64,000 nt of DNA, taken from NCBI GenBank assembly GCA_035772405.1, contig JAYKKM010000224.1, positions 2,274,501 through 2,338,500 on the forward strand. Reading direction: 5' to 3'. The DNA is from Chrysogorgia sp. JL179-B06 (taxonomy: Eukaryota; Cnidaria; Anthozoa; Scleralcyonacea; Chrysogorgiidae). The translations under genes were made by a program, and so were the position numbers. Below, piece after piece: positions 27,767 through 38,189 of this stretch. Every line of letters starts with the position of its first letter. Within the stretch, counting starts at the first letter, position 1. The notes beneath the pieces are model-generated. The model searched no databases. It saw only the letters and a program-made list of their open reading frames with translations, and was not told the origin of the DNA.

Positions 27767-28820
27767 TTATTTTTCTTCAAATAATTTTATATTAATTATT
27801 AGATCTTCGTCTTTCAAACTTTTTTGATCATTATTATATGAAATAACAAATTGAATATTTTCTTGTGCTTCGGCAGCGTTTCTAGTTTAAGTAAAACATT
27901 GGGAAATATTTCTCTTTCCAGTTTTAATACATTAAATAAATGTTTTTAGCATCAATATCATAATAAAATAAATGTCTTTTTTCAAACAATAGCATTTGTT
28001 GACCCGTAAAATTTTTTAATAATGTATTTTTCGCTATTATTACACTACCATTTACTCTTTTAAATGTTACTGGGTTTTCCCTTATTAGTGAATCGAGTGT
28101 AAAATTTATTTTTTTGAAAAAAGAAATATTAAAAGAGGCATTTATTCCCTTTAGTAATTCAACACTGTCTAAAACCCAATATATATTTTTTCATTTTTAC
28201 TTTGAGTATATGTGTTAAAAGGATAACTAAACTCATATTCATTAACTTGTAGAATGTTGTAGAATGTTTTAAGATGAATTCTAAGCATAATGAATTACAC
28301 AATCCAACGATACAGTTCCTGAATCAAACGGTATCAATTTATTTGTAGTGTCTTTAATTGTAATATTTAAATCGGTAATAATATATGTGTAAACCTCACC
28401 TAATTCACCTTTTCCTTGACCCGACCACTGAATAGGAATTGTTGTTATATAAACATTTTATTTAAATCATCCGATACATCAGGTAAATAATCAGCTTCTA
28501 TTTCAATAAAACTTTCAGTGTCATTATTTATTTCTATTAGTGGTTTTTTAAAACCCAACATAAACGCTAAAGCCTCGCTCATATTTAATTCGAATTTTAT
28601 TTTTGGAACTTTTTCGGATAAACGTAATTTAAACACACTGTACTACCATTATGTGCTACACCATCATATGCTAAGTCAAAGGGTATGTAATATTTTGTAC
28701 ATCTAGATACGCTTCTTTATTTAAACCATCTATAGGATGAACAAGATGCATCGTAAATTTATTTGTTAAATTAGAAATTCCATTTGTTGATTTTGTATTA
28801 CTTGTAATATATAAACTCAT
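27767..28820 (-). pseudogene. F54H12.2-like Polinton protein (decayed)
   Basis: Begins at ATG 28820 with MSLYITSNTKSTNGISNLTN, the usual N-terminus of this widespread Polinton/adintovirus gene. The centre contains LNMSEALAFMLGFKKPL and IEADYLPDVSDDLNKMFIYI (about 28440-28590). Frame breaks occur near 28690, 28440, 28170, 27945 and 27890. Stop at 27767-27769. Proteins of this group are thought to be capsid-associated; that is family knowledge, not something the sequence shows. Confidence 0.65.
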
Positions 28821-29077
28821 TTTTTTATATTAATTGTAATTCTTCACGATAAAAAATTCCTTCAATGTTTTCCCCTTTTAAATCTTTTAATTGATGTTAC
28901 AGGATCTGTTAAAAAAACTTTTCAACTTTAAATATCTCGTATAATGCTTTTTGTAGGTGTGGGATAATTCAAATGATCACGTAATATTTTATATTTTAAT
29001 TTTTTTAATTTCGTTGTTACTTTATAAATTTCAAACGGTGTTGAACCTCCCAAAGATTTATGTGGAGAATTATTATA

Positions 29078-29140
29078 ATTGATTGATTGATTGATTGTAA
29101 TGAATCAATTAATTATTGATTGATTGATTGATTGATTGAA
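29078..29140. repeat. (ATTG)n runs inside integrase gene
   Basis: Two runs of gattgattg separated by gtaatgaatcaattaatt, expanding what is otherwise coding sequence and breaking the frame. Confidence 0.8.
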
Positions 29141-29577
29141 AAATCACGGGTAAATAGGTAAATAATCAAAATTATCAGTCATTGTTAAAACTCTACGAAC
29201 CATAGTTTTTAACGTACCGATAACACGTTCAACATGTGATGCCTTTATCTCACGATTATAGGTGTAAAAAACTTTAAAATTATATTTTTTACTCAAACTT
29301 TTTCGAATATCTTGAAATTCTGTTCCTTCATCACATTGAATTTTACGGGGAGTCCTTCATCAATTAAAATAGATTCAAACTTTTTTTTAACATTATTACT
29401 TGATTTCTTTTTTAATAATTTTACCCAACAATAACGAGAAAACACATCAATACACACCAACCAATAACGAAATTGATTGTTATAACGTGCTAAATCTTTA
29501 TTTTCAACTAAATCAATTTCCCATTGTTCATTAATATATGTAACATTTATTTTTAAACGTTTATATTTTTTTCTATC

Positions 29578-30057
29578 AAAGTGCCCCTGACATCAAAATT
29601 TTTTATTGTCTTATTTGGAAGAACTTTTAAATTGATAAAGTAACTTCTTTTGAAGATTTTCGTTTCTTCGCTTTCTTTTTGAGATATACCAGTTTGTTTG
29701 ATATGCAAATGAACGGAATTTACGTCACACATGCATAATGACATATTTGAGAAATGTGTATATCTCTTTCATTCTCGAACGAAACCTTTAAAATCAAGAA
29801 GTTCGGTGTTGTGGGAGAAACACGCACATGTGTTATTCACACTTTAGTATTTTTATTTGATGAACGCAAAGATATACACCATTCTTAGATAACTCATTAT
29901 GCATGTGTGACGTAAATTCCGGACATTTGCATATCAAACAAACTGATATATCTCAAAAAGAAAGCGAAGAAACGAAAATCTTCAAAAGAAGTTACTTTAT
30001 CAATTTAAAAGTTCTTCCAAATAAGACAATAAAAAATGTTGATGTCAGGGGCACTTT
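29578..30057. mobile_element. 480-bp palindromic MITE (AAAGTGCCCC ends), copy 1
   Basis: Starts AAAGTGCCCC and ends GGGGCACTTT, with arms of roughly 200 bp that nearly meet. The same family lies at 63111-63589. It interrupts the integrase. No transposase and no clear target duplication. Confidence 0.9.
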
Positions 30058-30299
30058 AAGATTATGAAGTTTATAATTTGATAATTGTTCTTTTGTTAAT
30101 GTTTCTCCTTTTAGTAATCTTGCTGCTTTTTCTATAAAATCTTTAGAGAAATTTTATTTTCTTGTTTTTTTCATTTCTAAAACCCACCATAAAAAAATTA
30201 TTCTTTTGATATTGTTTGATAAATTTCCTCAAGTTCTCTAAGTAAACTATTATCACAATGTTGAACAAAATCATACTGATCTATAATTTCTAATTCTTC

Positions 30300-31072
30300 A
30301 TTTATAACATCGTTATACATACATATTGTATATCACGCATTGATAAATGACGTATAAATCGAAAATAAAACAGTTTACAAAGCGCCTTTTCAGTGGGTTT
30401 AGAAAAAACAAAACAAACCTCTTCAACATCATCATCATCGTTAATTATTTTCATTCTTTTTTCACGGAGTGAATCAGAAGAATCATTATTTTTCTTTTTC
30501 TTTGATGTTTTCTTTTTTCAACAGAACCATTTACAGCATGACTATATTTACGTAAACCATCAATAATAATAGCCAAGTTATCATTTGTTTTATATGAAAC
30601 GTTCCAAATTTATCTAACCATTTGTCGTTTTCGTTAGGAGATATATCATCGTTCATAGGTTGGACATCTTCATCATCATCAATATTGAATACCAAATCTT
30701 TTTCGGGTAGAAGATCTTTTTTTATTTGATAAAGAATTTCCAACCTCCCCAGTCGTTACTACGAATAACTAGTCGTTCTTCTTCTTTTTTCCCATTTTTA
30801 CTTTGGGCAACATCAACAAATACTTGAGGACCAACTTTCAATGTACTTTTATTCAATTGAAATAACAATTTATTCACATCTTTTTTATTTCTAATTTAGT
30901 ATGCATTAGAAAATTCAAACACTCCGACTAACAGGATATACTTTCGCGAGAAACGCATTCCCATTTTTTTTACATTGGTAATAATGTTTTTTGTATAATC
31001 ATCATACGATTGTAAAACATAAGTATGATGTATATATTCACGTGAAAACACAGCCATTGAACTTGCAGCCAT
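30300..31072 (-). pseudogene. Polinton-arm gene B, right copy
   Basis: Mirror of 25635-26413 with a few indels (start codon at 31072-31070). Its longest open piece is 30531-30743. As in the left copy, breaks occur after the first ~45 codons, so at least part of the damage may predate arm homogenisation or be shared by gene conversion. Confidence 0.65.
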
Positions 31073-31259
31073 GATGAATGTATAATGGTACTAAAATATC
31101 CCAAATGATGTTATATTTATACCCTTTTTTGTAAACAAAACCAATCCCATTTTTTTTTATAAAATGTTTTTTATTATAATAATAATTCATCTAATTCGTA
31201 TAACATCATAAGCAAAAATTTTTAATTTTATAAAATCACTTAAGTTCATTGTTTATAAA

Positions 31260-31753
31260 AATTAATAAAATGCATTGTTTATTCTGTCAATTTTTTGTCT
31301 AAATTCTTTAACTTTGTCTTCCTCCGTTTTTCTTTCTTCTTTTATGTCTTTCATTAGTTCATTAACAATAGGATTTTTTCTAGTTTTGCTTTTTTTTTAG
31401 GAAAATGAAAATCACTTTCGTCTTCTTCATCCTCTTCTTCTACTTTATAAAATTTTCCCTCATAGATATAAACATTTTCCCTACATATTTTTTTAAAGTT
31501 TCATCCATCGTTGTCATTTTTACATAACTATATAGCTTTGAATCAGTATAACCAGTATCAAAAATCATATCATATTCAACAAAGTTTTGATCCACATCAT
31601 ATAATGTGGAACGCATTTCTGTAAAAATAATATATTCCCATTTTTACCAAAAAATTCTAACATGTCCCTTGTAATTGTAAATATATCATCCAATTTTAAA
31701 TAATGGGAACATTTTGAAACGCTATGATTAAACTGTTGTTGTTTAGGAATCAT
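31260..31753 (-). pseudogene. Polinton-arm gene A, right copy
   Basis: ATG at 31753. MIPKQQQFNHSVSKCSHYLK is followed by about 140 further codons in shifting frames, including an acidic DEEDE-type stretch near 31420-31445. Function not recognised. The left arm retains only its ends. Confidence 0.5.
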
Positions 31754-32035
31754 GATGATGGTGAAGTAACAAGAACAAAATGAACAATTCTTTTTATAAA
31801 AAAATTTATTTTCATCTATTCTTTATTTAAACAAGGGTATATCATAGTCGTTAAATTTAATTTTTACAGAGTAAATCATTCATCTCGATAAATTTTCCCA
31901 AAAAATTACTATAATTGATATCTTCGTTATAGGGGATATCCGTAGTATAAAATAGCGATTCAAATAAATCGAACACAATTATTTTAATTACCATTTTTTT
32001 TTATAAAACAAAAATCATATAACATTAAATACTGT

Positions 32036-32550
32036 TGAAGAGATAATTCAGCAATTCCAACATCAATCGCATCAATCATTTTTTACGTTTTTTTTTGTAA
32101 ACGTTGTTTAAAATTGTTTTTCAATTATTTATTTTTATATTTTGTTTAACTAAAACAAAACTATCACCTTTCTCTATTAATTGAACATTTTTCCAACTAA
32201 TTTGCTAACATCTTCATCCACATTTGTGCTTATAATTTTTTCATCAAATATTGTTTCTTCATAATTTTACAATATATTTAAAATCCAATATATTTAAGTC
32301 CTCGTTATTCAGCTTTGTTTTTATTACATTCAAGTAATTTTAATTGATATATTGGTCTTGAACCAGTTATATTTTGTTCCATTTTCGTTCTTGTCGCGAC
32401 GAAATCAAGTTTCCCCATGTTCGTCAAACCTACTCATTATTCCACAATTCAATTTTATATGTTAAATTGTTAATTTGAACGTCTTTATACATGAAACAAT
32501 TTATAATCATGGTTTGAATAACTCTTTATATATTCTTTAATATCATTCTT
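32036..32550 (-). other. right-arm-only segment of Polinton-type element
   Basis: About 515 bp between gene A and the satellite that has no counterpart in the left arm, where the satellite directly follows ACAGTATTTAATG. Minus-strand scraps such as ITGSRPIYQLKLLECNKNKA suggest decayed coding sequence of unknown identity. Confidence 0.5.
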
Positions 32551-33987
32551 TACAAGATTACAAGAGGTTACAGGATTACAAGGGGTTACAGGATTACAAG
32601 GGGTTACAGGATTACAGGGGTTACAGGATTACAAGGGGTTACAGGATTACAGGGGGTTACAGGATTACAAGGGGTTACAGGATTACAAGGGATTACAGGA
32701 TTACAAGGGGTTACAGGATTACAAGGGGTTACAGGATTACAAGGGGTTACGGGATTACAAGGGGTTACAGGATTACAAGGGGTTACAGGATTACAAGAGG
32801 TTACAGGATTACAAGAGGTTACAGGATTACAGGGGGTTACAGGATTACAAGGGGTTACAGGATTACAAGGGGTTACGGGATTACAAGGGGTTACAGGATT
32901 ACAAGGGGTTACAGGATTACAAGAGGTTACAGGATTACAAGAGGTTACAGGATTACAGGGCGTTACAGGATTACAGGGGGTTACAGGATTACAAGGGGTT
33001 ACAGGATTACAAGGGGTTACAGGATTACAAGAGGTTACAGGATTACAGGGGGTTACAGGATTACAGGGGGTTACAGGATTACAGGGGGTTACAGGATTAC
33101 ACGGGGTTACAGGATTACAAGGGGTTACAGGATTACAAGAGGTTACAGGATTACAGGGGGTTACAGGATTACAAGAGGTTACAGGATTACAAGAGGTTAC
33201 AGGATTACAAGAGGTTACAGGATACAAGGGGTTACAGGATTACAGGGGGTTACAGGATTACAGGGGGTTACAGGATTACAGGGGGTTACAGGATTACAGG
33301 GGGTTACAGGATTACAAGAAGTTACAGGATTACAGGGGGTTACAGGATTACAGGGGGTTACAGGATTACAGGGGGTTACAGGATTACACGGGGTTACAGG
33401 ATTACAAGGGGTTACAGGATTACAAGAGGTTACAGGATTACAGGGGGTTACAGGATTACAAGAGGTTACAGGATTACAAGAGGTTACAGGATTACAAGAG
33501 GTTACAGGATACAAGGGGTTACAGGATTACAGGGGGTTACAGGATTACAGGGGGTTACAGGATTACAGGGGGTTACAGGATTACAGGGGGTTACAGGATT
33601 ACAAGAGGTTACAGGATTACAGGGGGTTACAGGATTACAGGTGGTTACAGGATTACAAGGGGTTACAGGATTACAAGGGGTTACAGGATTACAAGGGGTT
33701 ACAGGATTGCAAGAGGTTACAGGATTACAAGGGGTTACAGGATTACAAGGGGTTACAGGATTACAAGAGGTTACAGGATTACAAGAGGTTACAGGATTAC
33801 AAGGGGTTACGGGATTACAAGAGGTTACAGGATTACAGGGCATTACAGGATTACAAGGGGTTACAGGATTACAGGGGGTTACAGGATTACAAGAGGTTAC
33901 AGGATTACAGGGGGTTACAGGATTACAGGGGGTTACAGGATTACAAGAGGTTACAGGGTTACAGGGGGTTACAGGATAACAGGGGGT
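32551..33987. repeat. 18-bp satellite in right inverted arm
   Basis: About 80 copies of GGTTACAGGATTACAAGG-type units, the complement of the left array but 2.6 times longer. A 287-bp higher-order block (15 units plus one 17-bp unit) is repeated, marked by the variant gatacaagg at 33221 and 33508. Because 18 is divisible by three, the minus strand reads as an endless NPVTPC hexapeptide, which I regard as incidental. Confidence 0.95.
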
Positions 33988-34055
33988 ATTGGGTTGCTTA
34001 GGTATAGAATTTTGATATCTTCAATTTGGTGACTGCGTATCATGAAAGTATAACC

Positions 34056-34063
34056 TTAAATAT
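34056..34063. repeat. target-site duplication, right copy
   Basis: TTAAATAT directly after the right terminus of the Polinton-type element, exact match to 24390-24397. Confidence 0.9.
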
Positions 34064-34696
34064 CGTCGATCAGCCATCTTTATTCCTTAGCGTCATACGG
34101 TCAGTACTTCAAGTAACGTTTTATATTTTGCGGAGCGAAAGGATCGCGGGCTCTGTTGGAATTCATATTTCTTTTATTGTAAATAAAATTACGTTCGCCA
34201 ACTTCGCCATTATGCCGCGAAAATAAATGAAATAACAATCTTATTCGTTGTAGCTAAAGCTTAATAAGTTGTTGCATGTAAATATCCATATTAATTATTT
34301 GCGTTTGGTATATTTTAGTGTTGCTGTTCTATGAACGTTACTTGAAACTTCAAAAATAGCAATCTAAATAAAATTTTACAACTGGCCTTGATGCCCTGCG
34401 TACTGGCCGTGATGCCCTGAAAAACTTAGTAACCCTCAAGGCCAAACTGGCCTTGCCCTTATTTTTCCCAATTTCGCTGTAGAGCAAATGGCACAAATCT
34501 CCTGAAAATTTTTCACATGAAGATCTAGGGGCCCCAAAATAATGTCCAGAACAACATTTCATGCTGCAAGGCAAACAACTGATAGTTGATTTGAAATGCC
34601 TCAAAAAAAATTTGGGGACCTAAAAAATTGGGGGCCCCTCAAAATCTGGAGGCCCCGGGCCTGGGCCCTATGGGCCCTACTGTTAACCCAGCTCTG
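34064..34696 (-). mobile_element. 5' end of the hAT transposon
   Basis: Contains the transposase start codon (34075-34077, minus) with its first six codons MADRRY, an upstream untranslated region, a gggccc-rich subterminal zone (34530-34680) and the terminal inverted repeat ending at 34696. Confidence 0.8.
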
Positions 34697-34698
34697 GG

Positions 34699-34830
34699 TA
34701 GAGTGCTGCATGCGTAGACAGTGTTTTTGCCGATATATAGCAAAGTGAAAAGGTGGTAAATTGCCAAGATTTTTCGTCACTAAAAATCTTGGCAGTTTAC
34801 CACCTTTTCACTTTGCTATATACATATATA
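34699..34830. mobile_element. PLE termini as a near-perfect palindrome
   Basis: A PLE end block (gagtgctgcatgcgtagacagtg) leads into tatatagcaaagtgaaaagg...ccaagattttt, a 5-base loop, and the inverted copy ending ctttgctatata. Arms are about 40 bp. The hammerhead normally between such ends is deleted. Confidence 0.75.
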
Positions 34831-35299
34831 TCACGATTGGTTCGGTTTCTTTTGTTCTCCAACGGGATATAAATTTCATATTGAATCCCTTCGAGGTCAA
34901 TAACTTGTATTATTATTACAATGTATGCGCCATATACATCCCTATGAATACTAATAAGATAAGAAACGAAGAAAAAACTAGGAAAATCTTTGTCCAAGGT
35001 GGACAAAATCGACAAAACTTTGTAGGAAACCTCCTCAATGTAATAAGAAGTCAGATAAACACCTCGAACGTCGGGATTTATGCGATATACAGCCCTCGGA
35101 CGCTACGCGTCCTCGCGGCTGTATGCTGCATAAATCCCTCATTCTCGGTGCTTATTCCGAGGGCTGCACGTAGTAGCCCGAGGTTAGGTTCACGGCCAAT
35201 TCTGTGTTTTTCATTTTAATATTTTTTTTCCCTGCAGCAAACCTGCAAATGCGTGACTTTTTTTGCGCGAACTTTAGGCGACTTCTTTCTTCACTTCTG
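34831..35299. other. intergenic
   Basis: No gene supported. A hairpin near 35072-35138 (atttatgcgatatacagcc and its partner) flanks a CG-rich centre. Confidence 0.45.
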
Positions 35300-36610
35300 T
35301 TAACACTTTGACCGCCAGACCTTTGGACAGATTAATACCCGTGACCGCCAGAGTTTTTGGTCAAAACCCAACTTTGAAATCTTGTAAAAAAGAACTTGTA
35401 TACAATTGTACCAAGATAATGGTACCTAAATAGAGCTTGTGCTCTCAGCTTTATTTTGATACCACACACTTTATGTTTTGAATAAAAGAAAATATGAAAA
35501 AATGACTTCGAAAATCCTTATTTTTTCAAATTTTGCCGAAAACTAACAAAAAGCTGAGAAAAACATGTTTTTGTTTCAGCAACACGTTTCTGACTGTCAG
35601 CACAGGTCTTTGAGTGTTTTCATTACTTTTTTACAGTTATTTATGCAATGGCATGCTCAGGCATTGCAGAAATGTTAGAAGAATGTACTCACCCGGTGTT
35701 TTTTCTAAAAATACTGGTTTCTTGTGTGGTAATGAGTGAAACAATTACCCTTGTGGAGAGGAACGTGACAGCTGCTGCAGATGTAGCGTGTCTCCTTCCT
35801 TTCACCACGTTTCAGACAAACACGACATTTCCGGGATGGATACTTCTTTTTTAGGAGTTGCTGCAATTAGTTCCAAAGTGTGGATCCTCATGTTTCCATC
35901 CAGTCTGGTGTAAGGGTCATGTACTCATGGGGAACGTGGAGTTGCATCTATTGGCAGGGGAGGAGGTTGGTCGTCATTGTCCGAATCATTATCTCCATCA
36001 ACCTCAACAGCAGACGAAATGAAGGATCGAATGACTGTGATAATGAAATGATACAAAGACTTGCACTTACTCTCGGCAATCCTATCCTTGTAGATAACAA
36101 AATAATTGTACATGGCAATCTGGAAGAGGTAAAACGTGAACTTTTTTGTCCATTTCACTGATTTTCTTGTGAAGGGATAATAGTTTATGCACTGATCAAG
36201 TGTGTCCACACCACTCATGCTGGCATTGTACAGAGTAATGCACTGAGGCTTTTGTTTCAGTACTCCATCAGGTATTCCTCGCTGTCTCACTCTCACTTCA
36301 ACCGTACTATTTTCACCTATGGTACTAATCATTCTAACAATGCGCTTGTCACGCCAGGCAAGGCACATTATATCGTTCTTGTGCCTAAATCTGATGTCCC
36401 CAATTTGCATATTACCCATGACACTTGCATCATTTACAGCTGGGGGTCCACCTCTATTTGATCTGAGTGTACCACAGGTATGGGTGCCCAACTGCAACAA
36501 CCTTTTTGACAACCCAAAGGAGTTATAGAAATTATCCCTAAAAAGTTTGAAACCTTGGTTTACAAGATTGTCAAGCAGGCCAATTTCAGTTTCTGCTCTA
36601 TTGTCTAAAA
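35300..36610 (-). mobile_element. truncated piggyBac transposon
   Basis: TTAA at 35300-35303 is followed by CACTTTGACCGCCAGACC, a typical piggyBac-type end, with a repeat of the GACCGCCAG phrase at about 35342. The transposase lies inside on the minus strand. The N-terminal half and the right end are absent. Confidence 0.8.
35640..36605 (-). pseudogene. piggyBac (PGBD-type) transposase, C-terminal part
   Basis: The frame 35925-36512 contains FYNSFGLSKRLLQLGTHTCG (entry at about 36550 in the upstream frame), then the RNase H-like core end and the family hallmark YNASMSGVDTLDQ near 36215-36250. RKSVKWTKKFTFYLFQIAMYN follows near 36125-36185. A cysteine-rich tail in another frame (YPSRKCRVCLKRGERR near 35800-35850) matches the C-terminal zinc finger of these transposases. 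Upstream catalytic residues are missing, so the copy is dead. Confidence 0.82.
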
Positions 36611-36799
36611 CAAGGATGGGGGAAAAAGAGGGGGAAAGAATAAATACACATTGTTAATTTTCGGGAACAATTAAAACACTCTATCCCAAACTAAGCGCAC
36701 TAAATGAATCAGGGGTTACGATAGCAAATATACACAATGAAATGGAATAAAATTGCCGTAAAACTCCTACTGCATTGAAGCCACATGCACAATGTAAGG

Positions 36800-37110
36800 C
36801 CAATGAAAATTGATATCATGTTTCTCGTCAGCGCCCGCATGGCCATGGGATTTAGCCACCGTATGAAAAATTTTCATTATTCATTATTTTTAAAAGAAAT
36901 GCTTAAAAAAACTCCGATTGATCGTCTGATCAAGATTTTGTTGTAGCAACTGAAATCGTTTGGTCAATTGGTCTTAATTTCGCCAGACCGACAAGGATGA
37001 TCTTGGTACGTGACCTTGGACCGCGAGGAATTATAAAGCAGACGAATTTGATTGGTAAAAAATAATGAATAATGAAAATGGTTGACGAAAAACATGATAT
37101 CAAATCTAAA
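36800..37110. repeat. inverted repeat (MITE-like)
   Basis: gatatcatgtttctcgtca...ttttcattattcattattttt near 36811-36895 is the complement of 37060-37103. Arms about 45 bp. Confidence 0.65.
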
Positions 37111-37129
37111 TCAAATCTATAGCTAAACA

Positions 37130-37570
37130 GAAATAGCGAAGAAAACAATAGAGCTTTAAAAACCAAACTCTCGCTAATATATAATAATAAAATTGCTTGA
37201 CAGAGTCAGTAAAATTTGGCCAAACAATACATAAAGGATAGCGAGGGAAACAATATTGAGCTTAAACAAAACTCTAGGTAATATATGTACATGTAACTGC
37301 TCGACAGAGTCATGAAAATTTGTCCGTTAAGCCAAACGATATAAAAGAGTTACAGAGATAGCGAGGAAAATTAGTTTTGCGTAAAGAAAACTCTCACTAA
37401 TATACATAGCTGCTCGAGTCACGAGAATTTGCCGTTAAGCCATTTCTGCTCTGGAGCCAAACAATCAATAGACATAGCGAGGAGAAACGATTTTAACCTA
37501 TAGACAAAACTCTCATCCAAACAATACATAAAAGATAGCGAGGAAAACAATTTTGAGCTTAAGTAACACT
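37130..37570. repeat. degenerate ~100-bp tandem repeat
   Basis: Four to five diverged copies of a unit containing agcgaggaaaacaat...aaaactctag...ctgctcgacagagtc...gccgttaagcca. No coding potential. Confidence 0.65.
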
Positions 37571-37675
37571 CTAGCTAATATCAGAGAAAAATTGCCGTGA
37601 AACCACTTCTGCTCTGGAGCCTGAACAACATTGAGAGAACGAAGAAACCGACTGCTGAATAGCTAGGATATTTAC

Positions 37676-37792
37676 CTCTTGGACGACAGCAGGGGCCGCT
37701 ACTTCAGGTTTCGGTTCAACCACATGTACAGGCTCGATAAGGTGGGGCACTTGAACGTGACTGTTCCTTTTATACCGCACTACGTAAGACCG
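37676..37792 (-). CDS. candidate orphan exon, 39 codons, phase 0
   Basis: On the minus strand a pyrimidine-rich TATTTACAG acceptor precedes and a GAG/GTAAAT donor follows an open stretch of exactly 117 nt. It encodes RSYVVRYKRN...PHLIEPVHVVEPKPEVAA, a proline/valine-rich segment that could belong to a secreted or structural protein. No neighbouring exon is recognisable and repeats surround it, so it may be an exon fragment or chance. Confidence 0.3.
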
Positions 37793-38189
37793 CTGTAAAT
37801 AGCACAACGTTAATAAATACCACCTCCGCCCCATGATCCACCCACTGATCTTAAAACTAAGACTGGATTGAGCTTTTTATTGTATCTGATGAGCTGATTT
37901 TGAAGCCTGCATATTTGCATAATGTAAATTGATGAGAGATCATTAGAAGCTCCGACTTTGCAAGCAAATCAAGCTGTGACGCTCGCGAAATAGGTTTAGT
38001 GTCTGGCCAATATAGTTTCTTTGTTAACATTAAATGCATAAAATCTTGAACCAATTTGACGTCTCATATTAGGCTTCTCTCACTGGATAATTAGAGCCAA
38101 CGGCGGCCATTACTAAGGGACCAAAGTCGCAGTAAATCTGTAGTTTCGCGAATATTGCAGCCTCCCGTGCAAAGATCTTCACAAAACTC

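Larger units (their letters stand above)
28845..30290 (-). pseudogene. Polinton-type rve integrase, split by a MITE
   Basis: Reading right to left, the N-terminal part lies at 30290-30060. A 480-bp MITE (29578-30057) follows, then the catalytic core at 29577-29130. Motifs: EIDLVE (first D), CIDVFSRYCWVKLL, CDEGTEF (second D), and KASHVERVIGTLK (E). Downstream come YNNSPHKSLGG near 29075, inside an ATTG-repeat-bearing stretch, and a C-terminal GENIEGIFYREELQ with stop at about 28845. The last motif is characteristic of Polinton integrases. Frame breaks near 29350 and 28925. Integrase would insert the element DNA. Confidence 0.75.
24398..34055. mobile_element. Maverick/Polinton-type element, 9.66 kb, AT-rich
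   Basis: Termini GGTTATACTTTCATGATACG (left) and its complement (right) define inverted repeats of 2.0 kb (24398-26413) and 3.76 kb (30296-34055). Contents: an rve integrase with a Polinton-type C-terminus, an F54H12.2-like gene next to it, a small glycine-rich basic protein, and two genes lying inside the inverted arms. In C. elegans the F54H12.2/F54H12.3 pair is known Polinton content. I see no protein-primed DNA polymerase, packaging ATPase or protease, so this copy is probably non-autonomous. All genes are broken. The flanking duplication is 8 bp, whereas Polintons usually make 6 bp. Confidence 0.8.
21363..34696 (-). mobile_element. hAT transposon, split by a Polinton-type insertion
   Basis: The left end CAGTGCCGGATTGAGG (21363) and right end, whose complement begins CAGAGCTGGGTTAACAG (34696), resemble hAT termini. 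Flanks ggtagaga-t and ggtagagt fit a slightly decayed 8-bp duplication. Both subterminal regions are rich in gggccc. The transposase reads on the minus strand. Removing the 24,398-34,055 insertion and one copy of its duplication gives an element of about 3.7 kb. Confidence 0.85.

Noticed and set aside
32604..33843. Long minus-strand frames repeating NPVTPC
   Set aside because: They are read-through of the 18-bp satellite, whose period is a multiple of three, with no start context, no unique sequence and breaks wherever a unit is 17 bp.
36930..37166. Minus-strand frame with hydrophobic N-terminus resembling a signal peptide
   Set aside because: It spans the right arm of an inverted repeat and the start of degenerate tandem repeats; no conserved domain follows.
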